Positions 1 to 5,038 of a stretch of 5,038 nt of DNA are shown piece by piece (position 1 is the stretch's first letter; each line of letters opens with the position of its first letter). The stretch spans positions 1 to 5,038 of the forward strand of contig CAIVAX010000264.1 of assembly GCA_903903935.1 (NCBI GenBank). Direction: 5' to 3'. The DNA is from an uncultured Hyphomicrobiales bacterium. GTDB taxonomy: Bacteria > Pseudomonadota > Alphaproteobacteria > Rhizobiales > Beijerinckiaceae. Below the pieces are notes generated by a model that worked only from the letters and a program-made list of their open reading frames with translations, was not told the origin of the DNA and made no database searches. The position numbers and the translations under genes were made by a program.

Positions 1-907
1 GGATGGCCGCGGCAGCGCGAACCGACATACAACCCAAGATCTTGTCACGCAGGCGTTGATCGGCGCCTTTGAGGCCAATAGCCAGATCGGCCGGTTCGAT
101 ATTGCGCAACAGAACGCCCAAGTTTTTGTCGTCGACGGCAATCAGGTTTTCGAACATGAACATGTTCTCCTGAATATTTGTCATCAAATCCTTATCTAGC
201 TTCAACAGACCCTTCATGATGCGAGATTCTGTTGCAGCCTGTGTAAAGTTCATGATTTTAGCAGCCGCTTTCACGCCGCCGATCTTCGAGGCGCGCAGCG
301 ATGTATTAGCCTGGAACTGCGTCTGCATCACGCGTTCGAGTTGCTGAATAGCTTCAGGCTGAACAGAATCAAGTGTTGCTATCCGTTTTAGCACTTCATG
401 CTGCACGATTTCAGGCAAGAGAACAAGAACGTCGGCTGCAATGGCATAATCAAGATGCGCAATGATGAGGCCAATGATTTGGGGATGTTCGCCCTCGATC
501 ATTTCAGCGATTGAGCGGGCATCCATCCATTGAAGAATTTCAATACTCTTAGCAGTTTCAGGCGGCGTAATACGGGTAAGGACCGAGCCTGCCTTATCTT
601 CACCCAGCGCTTTGACCATCATGCGGCGGATATAAGTATCAGCGCCAAGACCGATCGAGGTCTGTGCTTTGATGATCGAGAGGAATTCGTCAAGCACGGC
701 ATTCACTTTTTCTTGATCAACATCGGCCACTGAATACATGGCGCTGCCCAATTGCTGCACTTCACGTGGAGACAGATTTTTCAGAATTTCCGAAGCCTCA
801 TCCTCGCCCAATAAGAGCATTAAGATCGCACATTTTTGGACTCCACTAATAAGTCTTAGTGTGTCTTCGACATCAGCTGGAGCTGGGACTTGAACTGGAT
901 CAGCCAT
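1..907 (-). CDS. fliG: Flagellar motor switch protein FliG (partial, C-terminal end outside window)
   Basis: FliG is the rotor protein that sits on the cytoplasmic face of the FliF ring, contacts the stator for torque generation and carries FliM/FliN for switching. I translated this strand by hand: 302 residues are open from the ATG at 907 and run off the left edge, so about 30-45 residues are missing if the length is the usual 330-350. The N-terminal FliF-binding domain occupies about residues 15-100. The middle domain carries the family's EHPQ motif at residues 140-143 and a GGVKAAAKIMN segment at 210-220, the usual linker region. The C-terminal torque domain begins around 240, with MFMFENL at 249-255 and LRDKIL at 286-291. 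The start is supported by GAGGA at 917-921 (minus strand), 9 nt upstream. It lies 18 bp after the fliF stop, so the two are almost certainly cotranscribed. Confidence 0.95.
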   Translation of the reverse strand, partial: MADPVQVPAPADVEDTLRLISGVQKCAILMLLLGEDEASEILKNLSPREVQQLGSAMYSVADVDQEKVNAVLDEFLSIIKAQTSIGLGADTYIRRMMVKALGEDKAGSVLTRITPPETAKSIEILQWMDARSIAEMIEGEHPQIIGLIIAHLDYAIAADVLVLLPEIVQHEVLKRIATLDSVQPEAIQQLERVMQTQFQANTSLRASKIGGVKAAAKIMNFTQAATESRIMKGLLKLDKDLMTNIQENMFMFENLIAVDDKNLGVLLRNIEPADLAIGLKGADQRLRDKILGCMSVRAAAAI

Positions 908-925
908 AATCTGAAATCCTCAGGG

Positions 926-2635
926 CTAAGATTGATCGCGTTGTATTAACTGCTTTAGCACGGCAGTCACGCGGGCTGCATCATCACCTACGAGCATCCG
1001 GATCAAGGTTACCTTGTCGTCATAAGTATTTGCGGTGTCAAGCATTTCAGCAGAAATTCCAGCTGACTTTTTCGGCTTAAGGCGAGCCTTAATCTGTTCA
1101 AGGCTTTCCCCTTCGCGAACCTCGATGGATTCGCCTTCACCCACCACTGGCTGATCCATAGCAACGGACGAGGCCATTGAACGATCAAGCAGGCGGTTGA
1201 GGAAGGGCCGCAGGGCACCCATGACCACAATGCCAAGGATCAACACAATGACCAATTGCTTGATCGCATCTTCGAGCCAAGGCGCATCATACCAGGTGCG
1301 TGTGTCGAACTTCTGTTCATCGGCAAAGGTCGAGGAGACGAGCGTCACCTTATCGCCACGATCAGCGACAAAGCCAATAGCTTCCTGCATGAGCTGGGTG
1401 AGGCGTTCACGCTCGCCATCCGAGAGCGGCTTTTCAATCGTCACGCCGTTTTCATCAACAGTTTTGCCAGAGCGCACGCTCACAGCAAGGGTCAGGCGCT
1501 TGATATCGCCACTGGCAACCTTAGTTGATTTGACTTCGCGGCTGACTTCATAATTTTTGATGGTCGAGCTTGACCGGTTCTTGGCTGCGTCACCCGCACC
1601 AGCAGAATCAGGAGGCGTGCCTGTCAAACCGGCCGTATTGGGCGGCTGATTGGCTGTGGCACCAGGAATGCCACGTGCCTTGCCATCGCTTGATTCTTGC
1701 ACAGTCTCCTGTTGGGAGCGCATGGCATTCATGCGAGGATCATAAGTCTCATTGGTTTGTTCAGTGCGGGTAAAATCAATATCTGCATTGATTTCCGCGT
1801 TGAAGTTGCCAAGCCCGATGATAGGGGTCAACAGATTGGATACGCGCTCACGCAAAATCTTTTCAACACGCGCTTTATATTCGAGCTGCTGCGTTGACAT
1901 GGCAAAGTCAGCATCGCGATGCGGATTGGTCAGCAATGTGCCAAATTGATCCACAACAGTAACATTCTCCACTGGCAGATAAGGCACGCTGGAGCTCACC
2001 AAATGCGCAATGGCATTGACCTGTCCACTCGACAGGGCGCGGCCAGACGCCAGTTTCACGAAGACAGAAGCTGTAGGCGGCGATTGATCGCGCACAAACG
2101 CGGAACGCTCGGGCAGGGCCAAATGTACGCGCACGCCTTCAATGTCGCGAATTTCCATAATGGAGCGCGACAATTCATTTTCTTGAACTTGTTTGAGCTT
2201 GACCTGCTCGACGGCGCGGCTGGCGCCCATCGGCAATTGTGAAAGCATGGCATAGCCGGTCTGCGCAGTTTTGGGCAGGCCAGCAGCAGCGAGCAACATT
2301 TTGGCGCGATAGAGATCATTGCGCCCCACCATCACCTGACCCGTGGATTGATCGAGCTTGACCTTGATGTTCTGTATTTCCAAAGTCTGCATGACAACAG
2401 CCTTGTCCTCTTCGCCCAATGTGGGGAATAATTGGACAAGCGCAGGCTCGCGCAACATGAACATGCTGAGCAAGCCAATCAGAATAACAAGGGTGACAGC
2501 AATCGCGGGCAAAGCCCGCACCATGGCTGGCTGGCGGAGGAAATTATGCGCAAAGGCATAGCCCTGCCAGAGTTTCTCACCCAGCGGGCCCATTGCAGTT
2601 GGTGGGGTCAGGACAACGGATTTTGTGTCGGCCAC
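926..2635 (-). CDS. fliF: Flagellar MS-ring protein FliF
   Basis: FliF oligomerises in the inner membrane into the MS ring, the base on which rod, switch and export apparatus assemble. The 569-residue product has the family's length and layout. There is a short cytoplasmic N-terminus, a first membrane segment at about residues 41-61, and a large periplasmic YscJ/FliF-type region that includes VRVHLALPERSAFVRDQSPP in the first third. A low-complexity Pro/Gly/Ser/Ala region follows around the middle, then a second membrane segment at about 460-479. The acidic cytoplasmic tail ends in LIRMLVGDDAARV, which matches the FliG-binding end of FliF. The start is GTG at 2635; GGAG about 10 nt upstream is a weak ribosome site. 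The next in-frame ATG (residue 15) has no better site, so GTG is preferred. The gene follows fliE by 70 bp and precedes fliG by 18 bp. Confidence 0.96.
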   Translation of the reverse strand: MADTKSVVLTPPTAMGPLGEKLWQGYAFAHNFLRQPAMVRALPAIAVTLVILIGLLSMFMLREPALVQLFPTLGEEDKAVVMQTLEIQNIKVKLDQSTGQVMVGRNDLYRAKMLLAAAGLPKTAQTGYAMLSQLPMGASRAVEQVKLKQVQENELSRSIMEIRDIEGVRVHLALPERSAFVRDQSPPTASVFVKLASGRALSSGQVNAIAHLVSSSVPYLPVENVTVVDQFGTLLTNPHRDADFAMSTQQLEYKARVEKILRERVSNLLTPIIGLGNFNAEINADIDFTRTEQTNETYDPRMNAMRSQQETVQESSDGKARGIPGATANQPPNTAGLTGTPPDSAGAGDAAKNRSSSTIKNYEVSREVKSTKVASGDIKRLTLAVSVRSGKTVDENGVTIEKPLSDGERERLTQLMQEAIGFVADRGDKVTLVSSTFADEQKFDTRTWYDAPWLEDAIKQLVIVLILGIVVMGALRPFLNRLLDRSMASSVAMDQPVVGEGESIEVREGESLEQIKARLKPKKSAGISAEMLDTANTYDDKVTLIRMLVGDDAARVTAVLKQLIQRDQS

Positions 2636-2676
2636 GAGAGGATTACTCCGGATTGATCAAAAAGCTCTAAACTGCA

Positions 2677-2696
2677 GCGAGGTGGTGCGACCTCGC
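2677..2696. repeat. Inverted repeat (7-6-7 hairpin) in the fliE-fliF gap
   Basis: The minus strand reads GCGAGGT, a 6-nt spacer, then ACCTCGC: a perfect 7-bp stem lying 10 bp after the fliE stop. A CTTTTT run occurs on the same strand about 11 nt beyond the stem, too far for a canonical intrinsic terminator. It could be an RNA processing or stabilising hairpin, or a partial attenuator that sets the ratio of fliE to fliF. The structure is seen directly; any function is inference. Confidence 0.45.
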
Positions 2697-2705
2697 GCGG
2701 CACAC

Positions 2706-3008
2706 TCAGACAGGCATGGAAACGATATCTTTATAGGCGCTCAACAATTTGTTGCGCACTTGCAAGGTCGCTTCAAAGGCCAGTGATGATTTTTCACGCG
2801 CCATCATCACTTTCACGACATCCACTTCATTGCCTGCTTCAAAATCATTGGCGAGCTTGTTGGATTCGTTTTGAGCTTGCGAGACTTGCTGCAAAGCATT
2901 CTTCAGATGATCGGCAAAATCACCCTGATTGGATGGGTTTTGCTTTAATTTGCTCGCTGCATTGGAGAGGATTTCACGGGTCAATCCGACATTTGAGATC
3001 ACAGTCAT
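2706..3008 (-). CDS. fliE: Flagellar hook-basal body complex protein FliE
   Basis: FliE is a small exported protein at the junction of the MS ring and the proximal rod, and one of the first substrates of the flagellar export apparatus. The product has 100 residues, the usual size. It lacks a cleavable signal peptide, as expected for a type III export substrate. The N-terminal half is polar and helical (Asn/Gln/Lys/Ala rich). The conserved C-terminal block is clear: DVVKVMMAREKSSLAFEAT followed by LQVRNKLLSAYKDIVSMPV, ending in the family's MPV. The ATG at 3008 has AAAGGA about 6 nt upstream, overlapping the end of the activator gene. That gene stops 11 bp before it, so translational coupling is plausible. 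Placement directly before fliF is common in beta- and gammaproteobacteria. In many alphaproteobacteria fliE instead sits with flgB and flgC. Confidence 0.95.
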   Translation of the reverse strand: MTVISNVGLTREILSNAASKLKQNPSNQGDFADHLKNALQQVSQAQNESNKLANDFEAGNEVDVVKVMMAREKSSLAFEATLQVRNKLLSAYKDIVSMPV

Positions 3009-3019
3009 GACAAATCCTT

Positions 3020-4180
3020 TCAGACAGCGAGTTGCAGGGGACGATTGGTAAATGTGTGGACGGTTTCGAAATCTTCCATTTCGATCATCAAATGATCGCT
3101 GGTAATGGTTTCACCGCTCGAGAGAACCAATGCGCGTTGCAGAACATTTTCTAATTCACGCACATTGCCGGGCCATTGATAGGCTTCGAGCTTTTCAATC
3201 GCCTCAATACTAATGTCAGGCATTTTGGTAAAACCGCCAGAATGCTTGCTCAGCAAGCTGATCGCGATCGGCAGAATATCGCCAGGACGCTCGCCCAGTG
3301 AACGTGTGGTGAGGGGAAACACATTCAAGCGATAGTATAAATCTTCGCGGAATCGACCAGCTTTAACTTCATTCATCATTAAGCGATTGGATGTTGCAAT
3401 CACGCGCACATCCACTGGCATGGATTTGGCCGCGCCCAGCGGTGTGACTTCTTTTTCTTGCAAGACGCGCAGCAATTTAGCCTGCAAGGGCAGGGCCATT
3501 TCCGAGACTTCATCAAGAAGCAAAGTGCCGCCATCTGCAGCGCGGAAGATGCCTTTATTGGGATGATGCGCACCTGTGAAGGCGCCGCGCTCATAACCAA
3601 ACAACAGCGCTTCCAGCATTGTATCAGGAACAGCTGCGCAATTGAGTGCAATGAAGGGAGCGGCTTTGCGCGTTGAATTGGCATGGATGAATTTGGAAAT
3701 CACTTCCTTGCCTGAGCCAGTAGGGCCAACGAGCAAGACCGTCACTTCGCTGGCGGCCACTTTGCCGGCCAGACGCAGCAGATTGTAAGTGGTCGGATCG
3801 CCCACAGCCGTATCTTGATCAGGATCAAAAAAGCGGGAAACGAGTTCGGTCGTGAAGCGCCAATCGCCCTGCTTGGGCACAATGGAGAGGGTTGTTCCAT
3901 TGAACAGGCTCTTCACGCCGAACTCGTGTGCGTAATCATTGAGGATCACAGCGCGATCAAGTTTGAGCTTGCGGCACACATTGCCAAAGCTTGCAGCTGT
4001 GGAGGTGAGTTTATCTGCGACAGTCTTGGACATGAGAAGGCCAGCCTGTTGCCAAGGCACTTCCATCGCCATGAGCTTAGCCAGCGTGACATGATGTGTG
4101 TCATAGCCGCGTTGATGCAGATGCATCTCCCAGGCTTCGCTGTCAGCCAGATTGTCTGTTACGCAGAGGATGGATTTCAT
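3020..4180 (-). CDS. flbD: Sigma-54-dependent flagellar activator, FlbD/FleT type, lacking a C-terminal helix-turn-helix
   Basis: This is an AAA+ enhancer-binding protein that would remodel sigma-54 RNA polymerase at flagellar promoters. Residues about 1-115 form a receiver-like domain without a recognisable phosphoacceptor Asp. The AAA+ core covers about 128-355. It contains Walker A GPTGSGKE (152-159), the sigma-54-contacting loop GAFTGA (199-204), Walker B GTLLLDEVSEM (218-228), the sensor I/arginine-finger region ATSNR...RFREDLYYRL (262-285) and sensor II WPGNVRELENVL (336-347). The core resembles Caulobacter FlbD. The protein ends at residue 386, about 30-40 residues after the core, with no Fis-type helix-turn-helix. 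This recalls Helicobacter FlgR, Chlamydia CtcC and Rhodobacter FleT. The ATG at 4180 has GAGGAA at 4187-4192, 6 nt upstream. It is probably the first gene of the fliE-fliF-fliG operon. The family call is firm; the symbol is by similarity only. Confidence 0.88.
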   Translation of the reverse strand: MKSILCVTDNLADSEAWEMHLHQRGYDTHHVTLAKLMAMEVPWQQAGLLMSKTVADKLTSTAASFGNVCRKLKLDRAVILNDYAHEFGVKSLFNGTTLSIVPKQGDWRFTTELVSRFFDPDQDTAVGDPTTYNLLRLAGKVAASEVTVLLVGPTGSGKEVISKFIHANSTRKAAPFIALNCAAVPDTMLEALLFGYERGAFTGAHHPNKGIFRAADGGTLLLDEVSEMALPLQAKLLRVLQEKEVTPLGAAKSMPVDVRVIATSNRLMMNEVKAGRFREDLYYRLNVFPLTTRSLGERPGDILPIAISLLSKHSGGFTKMPDISIEAIEKLEAYQWPGNVRELENVLQRALVLSSGETITSDHLMIEMEDFETVHTFTNRPLQLAV

Positions 4181-4216
4181 CGCTCGTTCCTCGATTCACT
4201 CGTTCAGGGTGATCAA

Positions 4217-4232
4217 GGCAAGAGCAATGCCA
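4217..4232 (-). promoter_or_regulatory. Sigma-54 (-24/-12) promoter of the activator-fliEFG operon
   Basis: The minus strand reads TGGCATTGCTCTTGCC, against the consensus TGGCAYG-N4-TTGCW. The invariant GG and GC are both present with exact sigma-54 spacing (10 bp between the dinucleotides). The predicted transcription start is near 4206, giving a leader of about 26 nt that contains GAGGAA before the ATG at 4180. The position directly upstream of a flagellar operon headed by a sigma-54 activator supports the call. The match is seen directly; promoter activity is inferred. Confidence 0.72.
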
Positions 4233-4284
4233 ACTGGGGCGGGAGTCCGGGCGAAGGAGCGGAGCGGGGTCACAAATAATATTA

Positions 4285-4297
4285 TAAGTATCTGATT
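4285..4297 (-). promoter_or_regulatory. Possible IHF-binding site upstream of the sigma-54 promoter
   Basis: The minus strand reads AATCAGATACTTA, which fits the IHF consensus WATCAANNNNTTR with one mismatch (G for A at the sixth base). It lies within an AT-rich tract (about 4271-4320) and would sit near -79 to -91 from the predicted start. IHF often bends DNA at such positions at sigma-54 promoters. A one-mismatch hit in AT-rich DNA can occur by chance, so this is tentative. Confidence 0.35.
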
Positions 4298-4322
4298 TAT
4301 ATGTATTAATAAATTTATCTCG

Positions 4323-4333
4323 GGAACGGTTCC
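4323..4333. repeat. Short palindrome GGAACGGTTCC, possible activator site
   Basis: This is a perfect 5-1-5 inverted repeat at about -117 to -127 from the predicted sigma-54 transcription start, a typical distance for an enhancer. It could be an operator or enhancer for a partner activator that does bind DNA. No known consensus was recognised in it, and short palindromes arise by chance. Confidence 0.3.
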
Positions 4334-4381
4334 AAGTGTTGGTTGCGTCTGCGATTGACCCTTCTGGCAAATTTCCGACAG

Positions 4382-4397
4382 GGCCAAAGCTTTGACC
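4382..4397. repeat. Imperfect 16-bp palindrome, possible activator site
   Basis: GGCCAAAGCTTTGACC is symmetric at 14 of 16 positions, with a perfect 10-bp centre CAAAGCTTTG. It lies about 176-191 bp upstream of the predicted sigma-54 start, within the usual range for an upstream activator site. The symmetry is seen directly; the role is a guess. Confidence 0.3.
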
Positions 4398-4598
4398 AAG
4401 CCTCATCTGTCCAAATCTCGACGCCCGTCAATTTTACGTCAAAGCCAGTGCAGACGCCTATTCGATCTGCTCTCGTAACACAGCAAATTTGGGGCCAGTT
4501 GAGCATGTCTCACGCTCTGTTAGACTCAATTTTCGATATTTTATTTGTCATCATTCATTAACCCTGTTGCAAAATTATCTATCCATTGCGAGCTCACC

Positions 4599-4823
4599 AT
4601 GCCCCTTTCGCCGCTGATTGCTATTCATATGACCTTCGCCCTGAGTGCTGTGGCTCTGGGCCCCTTTGCTCTGTGGGCCCGCTTGGGATCAATGATGCGG
4701 CCGCATTGGCATAGAGCCTTTGGCTATGCCTGGCTGACCTGCATGATCGGCGCGGCGCTCTCAGCGGCCTTTATCAGAAGCACGAACCCGATGAGCATTG
4801 GGGGCTTTTCACTTATTCACCTG
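4599..4823 (+). pseudogene. DUF2306-like small membrane protein, 3' part interrupted by an insertion sequence
   Basis: The frame starts MPLSPLIAIHM and has two membrane segments, at about residues 5-27 and 41-60. It carries HRAFGYAW (38-45) and GGFSLIHLL (68-76), which match the start of DUF2306-type membrane proteins of unknown function. After residue 75 or 76 the similarity stops where IS sequence begins. The frame then reads about 16 foreign codons to a TAG at 4875-4877. The expected later membrane helices of the family are absent, so the gene is probably non-functional. An ATG at 4545 is also in frame, but the extra 18 residues are polar and unlike the family N-terminus, so 4599 is preferred despite a weak upstream GCGAG. 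The family assignment is from memory of the motif pattern and is moderate. Confidence 0.62.
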
Positions 4824-5038
4824 CTGATTGGCCAGACCCCACGAGGTGATCCGGTCATTATGTTAGTTTATGTTTAGGGTAGAAGCCAGCGCTGGGGTGG
4901 CCGGCGAAGCTGGTTGGGGTTGCGCAGCCGGCCATTGTATAACCTCTGGTGCAGGTGGTTGATATCGCAGCGATGAGTGCGGCCTGATCGTGTTGTAGTG
5001 CCGCCGCCAGCCCTCAATGACGATCTTTGCTTCCTTCA
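4824..5038 (-). mobile_element. IS3-family insertion sequence, transposase-3' end only (element continues past the window)
   Basis: One end of an IS lies within the membrane-protein gene. IS3-family ends begin with TG. TG dinucleotides at 4822, 4824 and 4828 are possible boundaries, with the following GGCCAGACCCC (4829-4839) fitting an IS terminal repeat. The exact base cannot be fixed because the other end and the target duplication are outside the window. The element's transposase is on the minus strand, opposite to the gene it interrupts. The IS3 family is inferred from the transposase C-terminus. Confidence 0.7.
4863..5038 (-). CDS. IS3-family transposase (OrfB / integrase-core type), C-terminal fragment
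   Basis: The minus strand encodes 57 residues to a TAA at 4863-4865 and is open at the right edge. The segment WRRHYNTIRPHSSLRYQPPA is the hallmark end of the rve integrase core of IS3-family OrfB proteins, which normally read YN..RPHSSLGY.TP. A Pro/Ala/Gln-rich tail follows, as in many alphaproteobacterial copies. The DDE catalytic residues lie upstream, beyond the window, so intactness cannot be judged. It would catalyse cut-and-paste or copy-out transposition of its own element. The stop lies about 35-40 bp inside the IS end, as usual for this family. Confidence 0.9.
   Translation of the reverse strand, partial: KEAKIVIEGWRRHYNTIRPHSSLRYQPPAPEVIQWPAAQPQPASPATPALASTLNIN

Larger units (their letters stand above)
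4207..4598. other. Divergent intergenic region without a supported gene
   Basis: About 390 bp separate the flagellar operon (leftward) from the membrane-protein gene (rightward). The region holds the -24/-12 element, an AT-rich stretch at about 4271-4320 that includes the perfect palindrome ATAATATTAT (4276-4285), the IHF-like match and two further palindromes. Short open frames exist on both strands (for example 4315-4506 minus and 4343-4561 plus). They lack clear ribosome sites and recognisable family features, so they are not called as genes. No convincing sigma-70-type promoter for the rightward gene was found. Confidence 0.6.

Noticed and set aside
1197..1553. Plus-strand open frames of up to 118 codons within fliF
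   Set aside because: They lie antisense to a clearly conserved fliF reading frame, show no family features and have composition expected of shadow frames.
2661..2696. Intrinsic terminator between fliE and fliF
   Set aside because: The stem is short and the T-run is about 11 nt away from it, so it does not meet the usual form. The downstream genes also need to be expressed.
3815..4279. Plus-strand open frame of 154 codons opposite the activator gene
   Set aside because: It overlaps the well-supported AAA+ protein in antisense over most of its length and shows no recognisable domain; it is treated as a shadow.
4315..4561. Overlapping short open frames on both strands in the intergenic region (63 codons minus, 72 codons plus)
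   Set aside because: Neither has a clear ribosome site, membrane segment or known motif. The region is better explained as upstream regulatory DNA. A translated search against relatives would be needed to revive them.
4545..4598. Earlier ATG start for the membrane-protein gene at 4545
   Set aside because: The added 18 residues are polar and lie before the natural family-like N-terminus MPLSPLIAIHM, and no ribosome site is evident upstream of 4545.
1..5038. CRISPR array, tRNA or rRNA genes, toxin-antitoxin or defence system
   Set aside because: No regularly spaced repeats, cloverleaf-like sequence or recognisable defence protein was seen on either strand.

Overview
The window carries part of a flagellar basal-body gene cluster, read entirely from the minus strand, and next to it a small plus-strand membrane-protein gene cut by an insertion sequence. 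The organism is most likely an alphaproteobacterium. The evidence is the style of the FliF and FliG sequences and the resemblance of the sigma-54 activator to Caulobacter FlbD, a flagellar regulator typical of that class. The order within the class cannot be fixed from this window. Base composition is fairly balanced, lower in GC than many alphaproteobacteria.

Layout in transcription order (right to left): an flbD/fleT-type sigma-54 enhancer-binding protein (4180-3020), fliE (3008-2706), fliF (2635-926, GTG start) and fliG (907 to beyond position 1). The gaps are 11, 70 and 18 bp and no strong terminator was seen, so this looks like one operon. A well-spaced -24/-12 element (4217-4232) lies just upstream of the activator gene and would give a leader of about 26 nt. 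The operon therefore appears to be sigma-54 dependent and to begin with its own class of activator. Upstream of that promoter are an AT-rich tract with an IHF-like match and two short palindromes that could be enhancer sites.

The products belong together. FliF forms the MS ring in the inner membrane, FliG is the rotor/switch protein mounted on the cytoplasmic face of FliF, FliE joins the MS ring to the rod, and the activator would open sigma-54 promoters for these and other flagellar genes. The activator stands out because it has a complete AAA+ core with GAFTGA but no C-terminal helix-turn-helix, and its N-terminal domain is degenerate.

Right side: after about 390 bp without a convincing gene, a plus-strand gene for a small DUF2306-like membrane protein starts at 4599. 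Near 4821-4828 it runs into the end of an IS3-family element whose transposase (minus strand, 3' end only) continues past the right edge. The membrane-protein gene is therefore disrupted.

No tRNA, rRNA, CRISPR array or defence system was seen. The most notable points are the DNA-binding-domain-less activator heading a sigma-54-driven fliEFG operon, and the IS interruption.
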